64,000 bases of DNA from Brachynemurus nebulosus (GCA_035578155.1 JAPWDM010000005.1:41430365-41494364), one strand, 5' to 3'. Shown: positions 11,501-25,134, counted from the stretch's first letter. Notes: generated by a model not told the origin, from the sequence alone. Made by a program: numbers and translations.

Positions 11501-13285
11501 AAAAAGAGTAGAATATTACCATTAAATTTACAAAATCCGATAAATTCTTGTAACCGAAAAAACAGAAAATTTCTATTTAAAACTTATAAATTTCGTGCCG
11601 TAACTGAGCCACCATTTACGTTTACACTTCTTAATGAGTCCGGTATATAAATATAGAAAAAAGGTTAAATTTCTACGACCACCGCCCCCAAAATTTTCGC
11701 CGCCTTAGGCCTGTACACATAAAGCTCATGCCGAAATTCAGTCTGGAACACATGGTACGTAGGTACATGTCGTACACTTTCATTTCCTTTTTCTAAATTT
11801 TTTCTATTGAGAATAACATTTTCGTTTTCAGTGTGAAAAGTAGAATTACTTTCAGGAAAGAAAATTTTTTTTTCTTTCACGAAGAAACAGTCAAAAACAG
11901 ACGGATTTAAATTGTAAATGTTAGCAATAGATACCGAATAAAGCCAGAGTGGCAGAATACTAAGGAAAAATATACGGACACACTAATGGAAATAATAAAA
12001 AAAAAGTTATTTCTATATAAAGTTTAAACTTGTAAAAAATTCTAATCTCATTATACTGGTGAAATAAAATGATTAAATTTTATTAAAACAGTCATATGGA
12101 AATGTAAAAATACAAGAATTGTAACTCGAAAAGCTGAACATTAAATTAAATAATTCAGTATTATGACCAAAACCGCTCATATAGAGAGTGGTCCAGAACT
12201 TTGTACCGTGATTGTGAATGCTGAGAGTACGTTCAAAAAAAATGGTACCCACAATTTAAGAAATTTAGGATGAGACGTAAGATGCGTGCAAAATTTTAGA
12301 CTAAGGTCAAGAAAAAAATATACTATATAGGTATAGTTTGACTTTTTTTAAAAAAAGTACACAAAGTATCAACGAAAGTTATTTTTTTTTAACAGCAAAT
12401 TTTTAACTTATAAAATTGATCACTTTGTTGTTTCTTAAAATTATTTCTTTAATATAGAAATAATTTTGGTCAAATTTCTATGGCATCCTTTGACAAATTT
12501 TAGATTTTGAATGAACTATTTTTTTCATAACATAAAGTTTGTTAACAATTTATCGAAGTATACCGTACACATCAAAATTATTGATATTCTTAGACTTTCC
12601 TGCTTTCAAGGAAAATTTTAGTCCTTTAGTTTTATTTCTTGAAAAGCATTTTTATTTACAATATCAGAATTTGCAGGATTTTAAGTGTTCACGAGTATAT
12701 ATGTAGGAAATTTGTACCCTACCATTAAAAATTTGGTGGGGGACAAATTTTAAATTTTAATCAGCTGCGTATCCAAATCTCAGATCTCAAGCTAACCTAC
12801 ACTGTACCTTTTCACATACACTTTTTTCCAAAACTCAATAATAACGCTTTTCAAGCACGTTTGAATAAAGGATTTAAGGAGTACGTATGGACATTAAATA
12901 ATTAAATTTATGGTACCACTTATTCCAATATTTATGATTAAGGGATAATTTTAGGATAGATACTTGCAATTTAAATTACTCGAAAACGATATTATTTATC
13001 GAAACGTGCACCTCCGTGTGGAATAGTCTGGAAAATCATGTCAAAATTTCTGTTTAAATAATAGCAAAAAAGGTGTGAAACCACCTCTTCATCATAAGTG
13101 GTGGAATAAGTGTTGACGTAAAATATCAATCCGTTATTCGAAAACGCCTACAAAAATATTTCCAAAAAGGTAATTCTAAAAAGGTAATTCCAAAATATTT
13201 TCAAAAAGGTAATTCTCTTTTCACCCATATATATAAAAAGGATCCTTTATTTTTAAACGTAATAACAGCACTCGCATTATGCAGG
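11501..13285. other. AT-rich intergenic DNA with a short tandem repeat
   Basis: No convincing gene. Three copies of aaaaaggtaattc lie at 13163-13216. Open frames here are short and AT-driven. Confidence 0.6.
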
Positions 13286-13289
13286 TATC

Positions 13290-13480
13290 TGGGATCTCCA
13301 ATATTGAGTTCCGAGGACATCAGGATTGCAGACTTTAATGCAATCCTGAGTTTCTATGAGGGACTGGGTATTAGGTAGTCGCTCTTGGATGCCGTGGAGT
13401 ACAATGGGCCCGTATTTGGTGGCCTACCTGCAACGGGAGCTTTGAATCCTGACCCACTTACAGCATTCATTCATTCAGCA
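13290..13480 (+). mobile_element. 3' end fragment of a non-LTR retrotransposon
   Basis: The stretch around tctatgagggactggg aligns by eye with the 3' end of the RNase H-bearing fragment at 51540-52160, which reads tctacgagggactgg at the matching place. It is much less AT-rich than its surroundings. Only the last part of the element is present, consistent with 5' truncation. Confidence 0.55.
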
Positions 13481-13864
13481 CTCACATTACGTCCCAAAAA
13501 TTCTAAACCACCCAATATATCTCCATATACATACGTAGTAATAGATTGAGAGCTGGCTACATAAAAAAGCTTGTTGTCGCTGATTATGTCTGATTTCTTT
13601 TGTAAAAGGGTCCTTTTTTGTAGCTAACTTCAAATAATCTTGTCTGCCAGTGCAATCCCGTGGCTTAACGCAGGAACGGCCGGTTAAATAGTTAAATTTC
13701 GATATTACAAATTTTATAAGATACATGTGTTATATTATAACTATGGAAACAGTTTTTATTTTCAAATTATTATTATATAGGTACTATTATTTTCAATATA
13801 TTCTTAGAAAAAGCGGAGAATTGTTGGCAAGAGTTTTTTAGTGATGAAAGTGCCGGCAGACAGC

Positions 13865-14046
13865 CAGGCTCGATGAGAGGGTGGGATAACCGGGGTTGTA
13901 GCCCCGAGGGGCTACAACCCCGGCAGGAAAATGAGGCCTGTCAAAAAGTGAGAACCTTTCTTTTGGCTCATCGCTTACTTTTTGGGGGGATATTTTTAAG
14001 AGATGTGCTCTATTCCCGGGGCCCGCCATTTCTCTCTACGGCCCTG
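13865..14046. mobile_element. hAT MITE with perfect 8-base duplication
   Basis: The ends are CAGGCTCGATGAGAG on the left and, reverse complemented, CAGGGCCGTAGAGAG on the right. CAGACAGC flanks both sides (13857-13864 and 14047-14054). The 182-base body is GC-rich compared with its surroundings. Frames across it are not genes. Confidence 0.85.
13891..13922. repeat. Perfect 15-base-pair GC-rich hairpin
   Basis: The left stem reads cggggttgtagcccc and the right stem is its exact complement, separated by two bases. It lies within the nested hAT MITE. Confidence 0.9.
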
Positions 14047-14990
14047 CAGACAGCGAGAAAGTGGCGTAAGATTGTGAAATAAAAAAATCATCACATACTT
14101 GCATGTCAATTGATTGAATGTTATATTGAATTTTTTTTTGATAAATATCATAAAAAAGATCCTCGAACAGACAATATTATAACTGGATCAGATACTTTTC
14201 AGATGCAATAATTGTATATAATTATAAATATTACTTGGCAAGGACCGTAAGTGTTATTTTTGTGATCTCGGATGCAGTTGGAGGCTAAAAGTCCAGGATT
14301 CGTAAGCATCCATAGCCACAAAAATAAACCTATGGACCGAGTATAAGTAAGTTACTTTTTCAATCGAAAAAACTGATGAATAAAATTGAAAAAAATTAAT
14401 AAAAAATAATAAATTGAAAATAATAATAATAATAATTTGAAAATAAAAACGGTTTCCATAATTATAACCATAGAACACTAGAAACCAACTAACATTAAAA
14501 ACGTGTAATTGGTGCGGAGTCATTTGGAGTCGTGTTACAGCTTAAGGCATTAGTCAGTCCGTGTCCGTCGTCGAGTCCGCACTGCATTGTATTAACAATA
14601 TACCCATTGTTGGTTAAACACGTTGAACAGCTCTCTCTGGTAATACGTGTATTGCGGTGGTGTGCGTAAATACGCACACTACTAAAAAACACCAAACTAA
14701 TACACTGCAAACAGTGTGTATCTACACAAATAGAGTGGGGAGATTTACGTCATATACTCATTACAAGTGGAACAGAGACATAGACAATCTAGTTTGACCC
14801 CTTGATTATAACCCATGCATCTTATAAAATTTTTAATTTCGAAATTTAACTATTTAAGCGGCCGTTCCTGCGTTAAGCCACGAGATTGCACTGGCAGACA
14901 AAATTATTTGAGCTTGGCTATAAAAAATGATCCTTTTACAAAAGAAATCAGCCATGTAGCGATAACAAGCTTTTTTATGTAGCCAGCTCT

Positions 14991-15598
14991 TAGACTATAA
15001 TATTATTTCACCAAGTTTATTCATTTAATAAACAATTAAAATATACCTACTATACTATATTTTGGTAAGAATAATGTAGAATGGCGTTTTACATATGTAT
15101 AACAAGAATACAAAATAATTAAGCTCCGTCGAAAGTTATCGTTTAATTATTTAGAACTATTTCCATTATAAATATCAAAATACAATATGTTCAAAATATT
15201 ATTGCTCAAGTGGATGAAAAATAAAGTAAATTTGACTCCCTTTAACATCTTTGATATAATAAAACTTGTAAAAACCAAAAACGACAAGCACCTATCAAAG
15301 AATGGAAAAAAGCACAGTACAGAAACGCTAGAAGCAACGACAAAGCTTAATATTTATTGCTAAAAATAGAAAGCAACTGATATTCTGGCTAAATGTAAAC
15401 AAGCTTATGTAAAAATAAATAAAAATAAGTATCTCGCAGGTACGTGAAATATCAAAAAGTTGTAAAAAGATATATATTGTAAGCAGTGAGTACAGACAGC
15501 GTTTGATTTTAACTATCGAGTGATTCATAAAAGTTCAGTCAGAAATCTATAATATCTATATTTTAATATAATAAAGAGAGAATATTTGTTTTTATGTG
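14991..15598. other. AT-rich spacer
   Basis: No feature recognised. Confidence 0.6.
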
Positions 15599-16960
15599 CA
15601 AAATAAACCCAAAAACTACTGAACCGAAATTGAGAATTTTTTTACTATTAGAAAGCTAAACTATTCCAAATTAAAGGGGACCACTTGTGTGACCGCCTGA
15701 AAAAAAGGTAATTTTTGGGAATTTTTTTAAAGAAGTTCTCTAGTAAAGATTTACTCTATGGAATGTTTTAATATTTTAATGATATATTCGTTGATATATA
15801 ATAAATTTATGGTAAAATTTTTGGGCCAAAAAATTGAAAATTCGGTGAGTTATTCGCGATCTCCCAAGGCTCCAAAAAAAAGTTCCCCCACTACTGCAGT
15901 GATAGCGATCTTCACAGTGCCTAAAATCAAAAAAGCCAAAAAGCCTATTAAAATAGAACGGTATTGCTCGTGCCAGGAAACTCAATCGAAAAATAGTTGA
16001 AATTTAACAAAATGGCGGAGTTTTTTTAAAAAAAATTAAACATTTTGCGCGAAGATGAATTTTGGCCTGCAAAAATTACATTTTTTATTCGATCGCAAAA
16101 ATTGGAGGTTCATGGCACGAAGAAACATATATAAAAGAAGCTGCAAATAAGAATCAACTCGATGACTTGTCTTCGAGTTACAACTGCAGCAAATTTAAAA
16201 AATGTAGTTTTTCTTTAGCTTTTAGTTTTAATCACTTCGAATTTTTACTAAAATCATTTACGATGTACTATAACCGTCATAGTAAAACTAGATGAGTGGT
16301 TTAAATGTGCCAGGGTCTAGCTGGTCCATAACATGTGACTGGCAGCCACGTCCAGAAACTCCCGAATTATCAACTTTCATACATTTCTCAATACCTCAAA
16401 GTTAAGAATGAAAATCAGAATCCGCTCTTCAGATGGCTGTAACTCATAAAGTATTTGAGATATGTACTTGAAATTTTAGTATGTTATTTTTAAGGATATA
16501 GACTATCGAAACATCAAAAATTTTTCCAGTGTTTCAAAATGTCACACTAGGCGTCCCCCTTAACATAGCATATGTTATGTAAGGTCCTCTGAACGCTAGA
16601 CTCCCCAAAAGCGCCTAAAGTGAAGTACATGACTAATTTTGAAAAGTTTTGGCTGTTAGATAGCTAAGGTTTTCCAGTTTGATATAGTCTATTATTTAGA
16701 ATTATGAGGTCCTCCGAGGTCCTAAGAACTTAGAAAACATCTAGAATAAACTACCCAACTGATTTTGAAAATTTTGTCACTGTTAGAAAGAACTATTCCA
16801 GATAACACACGCTATGCTATATGAGATAAAAGTCTCCTGAACCCTAGGGGTCCAAAAAAGGACTAAAGTAAACTACTAAATGGTTGTTGAAAATTTTTTA
16901 CTGTTAGACAGATAAATTATTCCAGATTAACACAGACTATGTTATATGAGATTATAAAAT
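15599..16960. repeat. Degenerate tandem array of about 121-base units, interrupted by a TTAA element
   Basis: Units share the phrases actgttagaaag, tattccagattaacac and gtcctccgag. The attccag phrase falls at 15663, 16675, 16797 and 16919. Subtracting the insert at 15675-16559, the spacing is about 110-123 bases. Confidence 0.7.
15675..16559. mobile_element. TTAA-target element with GGGGGAC ends
   Basis: An 885-base element lies between TTAA at 15671-15674 and TTAA at 16560-16563. The left end is AGGGGACCACTTGTGTGAC and the right end, reverse complemented, is GGGGGACGCCTAGTGTGAC. The flanking tandem units preserve the empty site (attccagattaacac), so one TTAA became two on insertion. No transposase is recognisable in the short frames inside. 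A partial inverted copy lies at 44497-44970. Confidence 0.85.
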
Positions 16961-17210
16961 CGTCCAAGGTCTCGGGAATCCAAATTTCTTGGGAGTGGAA
17001 GTGGATGGAAATGACAGATTAATTTTCGAAATAGGCAGGAATGGGACAAAAAAGTTATTTCCGGAGACATCTCTATTTTAGAATCGTTTAGCGAGCAAAG
17101 CCAATCATTATAATTAAATGATTTCATACAGAATTTCAGACTATCTGATTTAAAATAATTTGAACTCATAATTCAGATATTTTTACACAGATGAAATCGT
17201 AAGCGGCAGC

Positions 17211-17330
17211 CAGGGCCGGATTTACCTCTGCGGAGGCCCCGGGGCACTTATAATGTGGTGGCCCTTGAAAACTTCCCATGTGGAGGCATCTGAACCCCTT
17301 TTGTGGAGGACCCCTTGGAAAATTTCCGAA
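17211..17330 (+). mobile_element. One hAT-like end
   Basis: CAGGGCCGGATTTACC followed by gcccc-rich text resembles hAT MITE ends elsewhere in the window (31290 and 56368). No partner end with a matching duplication was found, so it is a fragment. Confidence 0.45.
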
Positions 17331-17586
17331 ATTTGTTTAAATTTTCCAAAAAATAGAACTGACCGCAGCTATAGAATGTGTATAATAACAATAACAAAGA
17401 TATTAAAAACCGTTGTGTAATAAACTTACCACTTTATGAATCTTTTAAGGGTTTTGATAAAACATAAGGTATATTAGTATTAAATTTACTTTGTTTGTCT
17501 TTTCAGTCAACTCTTTTCGACATCCAATAACATACGACGACAGTAACAACCATGTCTTTGCACTTTTATCTTTTTATTTTTATGTA

Positions 17587-18967
17587 CCGTAAAACCGTCT
17601 AGACCCGGACAGGGGGTCTAGACCCGGACACTTTGCACCAAGCTTCAAAGTAAATAATTTCTACATTAACCCGCAACAATAAACATTTGTTCTTGACATC
17701 ATTAGAGAGAGGAAAACATCCTCTAAATAGCTGTACCATAAAGAACTCCGGATTTCAACTTTTACTATCTCATTTTACAGGATTACTAGCCTACCGTTTT
17801 TCAAAGAAATAAGACATGTAATTTTCGTCATAATTGTCATATTGTTTTTGTTTTGATATGTATGTGTTCAGAATTTTATCGCGCATCATTAGTGATGTTT
17901 GAAGTCAAGATACATCAATCTGACACTATTTGCTAAATAGGTAGGCCAATTACATGTTATTGTCCTATAGGTACCCATTTTTCTTACTACAGCTTGCTAC
18001 GGGCAATCCATCTCCGTAGTTACGAAAGTAAACAAACCTTTAATTACTATAGTAAATACCACAATTACACAAAAATTCTGTAATTTTCATATATTTTACC
18101 AGTGACATTCAACTAGGTAAAAAGTATAGCAGATTTTGTATTTAAGTAAATATTCGCCAATCCACTTTCCTCAAGACGAAGTTATTTATTTGCGATTTCC
18201 GAAAGCACACGTTTGTAAATATTTTTCTTTTATACTTACGTATATCATATAAACCTATTTAGTTTGCAATTTTTTAATAATTAGATTCTACGCCACTGAG
18301 TTATATATGCAGTCAAAATTGGGACCAAAAAACTAGCGAAACTGGCTAACCTGTATAGTATAATATACTAATCAATTAAATAATCTTGGTTTGAAGTTAT
18401 ATTCGATGTATATAAAAAAAAAATGCATGCTATATAAATATATCCGTTTAGACCCGGACACATCAGTTTATTACACTATGGCCGCGATTCGCACCGACTG
18501 TAACTCCCACTATCCATACGTTAAAATTCCCCCCAGAATTCGCGACTTATGCCTCCTTCTGGTGAATCTGGTGTCATATCGTATGTTTACTTCATAGAGA
18601 GGCATACTATGCATTTCCTCCTCCCCTTTCCCACAAATTATTTTGAAGTCTTTCACAGGTTCAAAGACATCAGACGATATAAAACACTGTCCTAAACCCG
18701 ACGGCAGAGGTTAGTTTGCATGTTATTACATTATTTAAGTAAGTGTCGGGGTCAAAACCGATTTAGGGTGTAGACCCGGACACTTACTAATTTTTTTTTT
18801 TTTTAATTTTTACTTATAATGAAACAAATGTGTCAGGGATATAACGAATAATATACACTCTTTCTAATGGTAACACTTTTATTGGTGATATCTATGAAGG
18901 AAACATGTATAAATATAAAATTAACCAAAAAATGTAAAAAAGTGTCCGGGTCTAGACGGTTTTACGG
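17587..18967. mobile_element. TA-target element A, word TAGACCCGGACA
   Basis: Perfect 25-base ends begin CCGTAAAACCGTCTAGACCC, with TA at 17585-17586 and 18968-18969. The word tagacccggacac recurs inside at about 17629, 18449 and 18772. No transposase was seen. The architecture matches the elements at 36498, 40127 and 55341, and a pogo/Tigger relationship is inferred. Confidence 0.85.
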
Positions 18968-19700
18968 TACGTACAATGAAAAATACAATCTGTTTTGAAA
19001 ACTTGTCAAACAATGTCAATAGGTATACCTTTTATATGGTACTGAAGATGCATTTTTATTTACATTGTAAGTACACGAGCAGAGCCGGATTTTGCCAGGT
19101 AAAGCCCAAAGGCCGGTGGGCAACGCGATCCTTGATACACTTTTTCCCAACTAATTTTCTAATAAGTAAAATTATAACATATCGCATATTGACAATGAAA
19201 CAGCCTCATCTATACACACAATTCCATATATGATGTCGCTATTTCATTGCCGATGTGCAATATGTACTTACATAATTTACTGTACTAGCTAAACTAATTA
19301 CTTAATATGAATACAAACAGATAGCACCATTAGTCAATGGCATCTCGGCATAATTTATTCATTTTATTTTTTCTATAGGTATTTTCATTAAAAAAATATA
19401 ATGGGACCGAGGAAATTAAAACTTTCGCAAAAGCGATCATGATGAATATGTCTTAAATAAATTTATTTGAAAACTTAAACAGCTATGTTACACATACATA
19501 CGTAAATATAAACTTGAAATTCATAAAAAGTTTTAATGACTTTTATATCGTGTAGATTTTCTTCTTGCGTTTCTTATTTTGTAGTATTGCAAAACCGACG
19601 TATTTTCTGTGACTGATTTCAATATTTTGTTGATGACATGATTAATATTTATAAAAATTAAATTAGCTTGATTAGTAGTCAAATTGAGTTCAAAACGTAG
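18968..19700. other. Spacer with a second hAT-like end
   Basis: CAGAGCCGGATTTTGCC at 19080 resembles a hAT end, without a partner. The remainder is AT-rich. Confidence 0.4.
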
Positions 19701-19707
19701 CTTAAAT

Positions 19708-20448
<741 letters not shown>

Positions 20449-21149
20449 GCGAAAATCATAATTTATTTTAAAGTATATCTTATGATTATTGAAAGCACTA
20501 AAATGGTACCTTAGATACTCAAAATGTTTTTCTGATTACCACTAAAATATTAATTTGTAAATACAAACTCATAAAAATGACACCAAGCATAATTTACTAC
20601 AAGAGGTCAATATTTTAAAATTAATTTTAATAGAAGGAAGACAAAATAATTTTGATAAAATATTAGAAATTATTTATCATTTTACTACTAGTTGAGAAAA
20701 GAATAATGTATAAAATACGACAGTAAAACTGCTTCTTTTCTGCCTTATCATTAAAGATTTTTCGATAAATTTTCATTAAAATAGCGTCTTACTTATTTTA
20801 ATAACTTATTAAATAAAATACAATTTTAATAAAAATCTATCAAAAAAGGTTCTTTTTATTTTTAATTTTTAATTTGGATTTTCAGTTGTTCTTATTATTA
20901 TATCGAATACAATTAGATTATGAATTTAGCGCTATCTAACAGCGAGCAGTATAATATTGAAATATAAAACCACCATGTTTTAAATTAAATTTTTTAATAT
21001 CCTATCTTTACACACGCATTTTTCCTAAAAGATGTTTTCCATTCTTGACAAAATTTATTATTAATCAATATTCTCTACAAAAACATGGAAATTGTATAAA
21101 GAATGCGGGGAATGAACTTTTAATATATATCAAAAGGAAACATAATTAT

Positions 21150-21153
<4 letters not shown>
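20449..21153. other. AT-rich flank of the zinc-finger pseudogene
   Basis: Nothing coding is seen. Confidence 0.6.

Positions 21154-21195
<42 letters not shown>
21154..21195. repeat. Poly-A tract of 42 bases
   Basis: An unbroken run of A. It could be a retroposon tail or simple slippage, and its length may be uncertain in the assembly. Confidence 0.9.
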
Positions 21196-21196
<1 letters not shown>

Positions 21197-21818
21197 GGAA
21201 AGTTTGTAGGGTTCGTAGTAATATTAAACTTAAACAATTTGTTGCATGTCAGAAACTTTTATAGTTATACTATTGTATATGATTAATAAACGTTACATAA
21301 TTAAAATGCGATTTATTTTTAGCAATTTGAATAACGTTATTATAAAAATAAAACTGAATGAATAAAAAAGATTAATAATATTTACGTACATTATGTATTT
21401 TAGAAATATACTGGTTGAAAGCTTAAATAAGATTCGAGAAATTAGTTTTTTTATAAAACATTTATTTTTTTAGGCAATTAAATTATACAAAAAGATTAGT
21501 AAAAAATTTTAAAATCATTGAATTTATACAATAATCAATACTATTAAAATAATAATAAATTCAAAATATCAGTAAAATAAAAATACACTTTAAATTAATT
21601 TTATAGTTGCAACAATGTAATTAACATAAAATCAAGCTTGATGTTAAAAAAATTAGTAATTTTTAAAAAATTATTTTAAAAGTGTATTTTAGTACAAAGT
21701 TTAAAAATATTTAGGAAACTAATACCAATATTGGAGTGCTTGCGAAAGACCAGCTTGCATGCTATTCAATTTTTTTCTACTTTTCCCTTTTTAGCAGGTT
21801 TTTCTTTCTTCACATTTT

Positions 21819-22235
21819 TCAAATTTTCTTTTTTTTTTGACCACGTTGAACACATCTCGATTTATAATCTTCCTTGTCACTTGATGACGAACCTGAGGCA
21901 CCGCATTCTGAACAGGAACAATCATCCGAACAAGATTCATCATCCATGCAATCGCTACAAGAGCATGATGAATTCGAACATTCGCTATACGAGTCCGAAT
22001 CGTCAGAGAAAGATTCTTCATCGCGTTGTTTTTGTTTTCGTGGACCTTTTCCAGCACATATGATACCGTTACAGCAACAATTTCGTTTCGGTTTTCCATT
22101 GGGTTGCAAATATTTAATGAGATCGAAATCTTGTAGTTTCTTCATTGCAGTTTTCAATGTTTGCTCAACTATTTCATCGGTTATGGATTGATGGGATTGA
22201 CCCGGATTTTGTATTGATTTACGTTTTGATGCCAT
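21819..22235 (-). CDS. Small Ser/Cys/Asp-rich basic-ended protein, unrecognised family
   Basis: An intronless 138-codon frame starts MASKRKSIQNPGQSHQ in a good eukaryotic start context (caacaacaATGG). Residues about 17-42 (ITDEIVEQTLKTAMKKLQDF and on) look like a short amphipathic helix. Next come a basic Cys cluster (KRNCCCNGIICAGKG), then an acidic Ser/Asp/Cys stretch with SCSCSDC and SCSDDCSCSEC at about 85-113. A Lys-rich end, QKKKKI, precedes the stop. There is no signal peptide or membrane segment. The Cys and Ser/Asp content could suit metal binding or phosphorylation, but no function is claimed. Base composition is clearly less AT-rich than the flanks. The frame ends right after a run of ten A (21829-21838 on the plus strand as T). 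One extra A would extend it to a stop at 21766 with a Lys/Glu-rich tail, so the true C-terminus is uncertain. Confidence 0.65.
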   Translation of the reverse strand: MASKRKSIQNPGQSHQSITDEIVEQTLKTAMKKLQDFDLIKYLQPNGKPKRNCCCNGIICAGKGPRKQKQRDEESFSDDSDSYSECSNSSCSCSDCMDDESCSDDCSCSECGASGSSSSDKEDYKSRCVQRGQKKKKI

Positions 22236-23302
22236 TGTTGTTGAGTTGAATGTCCACGCTTAAAATTAGTAAATAATTAAAAAAACGATGGTCGATCGAT
22301 TGTGTTTTAAAATTTACTGATGGATTGATGTATTTTTACTTTTACTTATTGATTCTGTTTTTCTAAAAATTATATAATAAGTAGTTCGACGAATAAACAT
22401 GTTATTAATGGATTGCTGTTTGTTTCTAATATTAAAAATTTATAAAAATATTTTCTATTGTAATGAACTGTTATGCAATCAGTGCATTTGAGGGGTGTCC
22501 AAACTTTTCTGGAATTTGGCCAATTAGAAATTTTTATCAGAATTTTAAAACTAGTATGTGTCTATGGAACTACTTTAGATTATTTAAAATATATTGTAAA
22601 ATTAAGAAAACTAATATCCATGTGACGGGGCCTGGCTCGATGGAAATTTTATCTGTATGAAATTTGTTAAGAAGAGCAAATATTTATTAACATATTATTT
22701 ATTAATATATTTATTTAGAAATATTTATTAACATTGTAAAATACGTTTAGTTAGTAATAAATGAAAAATTGACGTTCACTTGGTGACAAAAGACTCCAGT
22801 CGGCTCTCTAAATAAATTTTTAATGAGCGGGGACCTAGCTAAATCGCTTTCAAAGGCCTCGACACTCTTCCATAGCAATTTCATCAAAATCGTTAAAACC
22901 GTTTTCGGGGAAAAAAGGGATATTTATTTTAAACGCCATATGTCTGGTTTTAAACTGAATTTACTTCGAGAAATTTAGAGGCAAGAAACACATAATTAAA
23001 GAAGCAAGTGACATAAGATCCTATGTGACATTTTTTTTCTGAAACTGATATTTTGTAAAATTAAAAAATATTCTATGCTGAAGTATTATGGGTGTGAGCC
23101 AAAAATAACTTTTTTACCTACATCCACATTTATTTTTGTCTATCATATTAATAAATATACGTTCATTTACTCGCTCCTTTAAAAACATAATTTCTTTGTT
23201 TGGTTGATAACTATGTAAATATTACAATTTGTGTTTCCCTCACCTCAGTTTCTGGAGGTCTTTTGAGCTCGCGCTCATAATACCATACTGTTACATAGGA
23301 AG
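22236..23302. other. Upstream region of the Ser/Cys-rich gene and spacer
   Basis: A minus-strand TATATAA-like site (about 22370) and a CATCAGT initiator-like site (about 22320) lie upstream of the start, but their spacing is not ideal. A repeat-like stretch with atttcatcaaaatcgttaaa lies at 22830-22930. No further gene is seen. Confidence 0.4.
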
Positions 23303-23491
23303 TATATTTTGTTTATTGTGTTTAGCATATGAATCTGTTCTGCAAAACAGAGAAGGAAATATGGTGTTCATAGGTATACCTATATATAGTTTTTTATTTT
23401 GTTTGGAATATGAACACCTGGAATGAACACTATATTTCTTTCTCTGTTTTGCAGAACAGATTCATATGCTAAACACAATAAACAAAATATA
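23303..23491. mobile_element. Foldback MITE, about 70-base arms
   Basis: The left arm begins tatattttgtttattgtg and runs to about 23373. The right arm, about 23419-23491, is its near-perfect complement. The unit is 189 bases with no coding capacity. The apparent open frame across it is an artefact of the inverted repeat. Confidence 0.8.
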
Positions 23492-24689
23492 TTAATGTAT
23501 GTAAATAAAAACTCTCAGATGTTTTTATTGTAAAATTATGAAAATTTGGTGACACAGGTTTACCCTTGGAAGCCCCAAATGACAAGACGTCATGACATTT
23601 TGTAAATTTTGGTATAAATAAAAATTTTATTTCCTAGAAAATATATTCATTTGAAAAGTGAATACCTATACAGAATATATTGTAAACACCCTCAACAAAC
23701 ACTATTATTTTATTACTATATCGAAGCAATGCTACGTCAGCACTATTATCATTATAATTATTATTCGAAATAGTAGCGTATTTTAGAACGCTATACAGAA
23801 AGGAATTTAACAATAGCGAAATATTTTTTAGAACAAAAGGGTGTCCCGAACAAAAGTTTTATCAAGTCGACAAAATATAATGATGCACATAATAGTACAT
23901 ATGCGTATATTGAAGTTAATAAACAAAATGATATGGAATATGAAAATACACGAGGAGTCCGTTTCATGAACAATTTGAATATGAATAGTTCAAACTGTCA
24001 ATATGTCAGATAATTTCTATTCTGAAACACAAGCTAAAAAGTTTCAGTTTTTGATATTTTGATTATATTATCTAACTGTATAAAATTTCATACTTCAAAA
24101 TATTTCCAACATATTTTCCTTTATTTTTACAGGTAAGTCCGTAACAATGATTCCAGTTTGACAGTCCGCAGTACTGTAAGTATTTTTAAAAGCTCATATT
24201 AATTTCTATTTAATATTTGAATCTTGATGTTTGAAAGAAGTCCAAGAAACCTCTAATTTTAGTTAAGTATTGCACTGATACATTATATTCTTTTTAGTTT
24301 AAAATCTTTTTTTATAAGCATTTGGAAAGTGAGCTAAAATTATAATAGCGCTTCCAGAATTAGATTGGTGTGAAAAACCGTCCATCCGTCCATAATAGGT
24401 CAAAGCATGTAAAATTATTTTTTATTTTCTTCATAATACCAAAGCCGCGAGTTCATTTGCTTACACACAACAGACAACAATATTGATTTTTCTTTACAAA
24501 AATAGTATAAAATTAACAATTTTACCGTCGGAATGAATAAATTAAAATTTATCCCTTCTATTTTCAACCGTCTTATCAACTATCTAGCATTTGTATTATA
24601 TAATTATTTCTATTTTTATAACACACTCCATGAATGTATTTTATTTTTATACGTAGAATAAAATTATAGTAATTTTTATTAGTTTCAGT
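23492..24689. other. AT-rich spacer
   Basis: No gene or paired repeat recognised. Confidence 0.6.
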
Positions 24690-25134
24690 CAGGAACGGAT
24701 CTAGATGAGTGGTCAGCCATGCATTAAGGGATTTTTTTAAAACATATAAACTTATACAACGAAGTCATAATTATGTGAAAAAACATTAATTTCAGATTAA
24801 TTATGTTTGACAAAAACCATTGAATTTGATCGGGTGGTTCTAATTCAATTCGTGGTTCCGGTGGTAACTAATGTTTGCAACTGATTTGATTGTTTATATA
24901 ATTACTCGTCTTGTTGTGTATTAATTTCTTATTTTTAAATTAACGTTTGTTGGGATCTTGTTTTCTAAATAATGACTATTGTCTTAAATTGTTAAAAATA
25001 AAATTCAAATTGCAAAAATTCTAATTTTCCCTTTCCTTAACGTGATCTTTTTGTTACAATTTTACTTTTTTACAATATTTTGACAGTCAAAACCCATTAA
25101 TTTCATTTCATTGTAATAAAACTGATTTCTAAAT

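Larger units (their letters stand above)
13549..14990. mobile_element. 1.44 kb element with about 180-base terminal inverted repeats
   Basis: The left arm, 13549-13725, begins agagctggctacataaaaaa. It is matched in reverse complement by 14810-14990, including the phrase ggcttaacgcaggaacgg. No clear target duplication was found, and no transposase is visible inside. A hAT MITE is nested at 13865-14046. Long arms would fit a Mutator-like or foldback element, but this is not proven. Confidence 0.7.

Noticed and set aside
13838..14082. Overlapping frames in a GC-rich patch
   Set aside because: The patch is a hAT MITE with an exact 8-base duplication, not a gene.
15758..16295. Frames of 77-80 codons inside the TTAA element as a transposase
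   Set aside because: No DDE motif or Cys-rich tail, and the partial copy at 44.5 kb does not preserve the frame.
21731..22191. Plus-strand frames of 105 and 110 codons
   Set aside because: They are antisense shadows of the Ser/Cys-rich gene, where the acidic Ser/Asp codons read as other residues.
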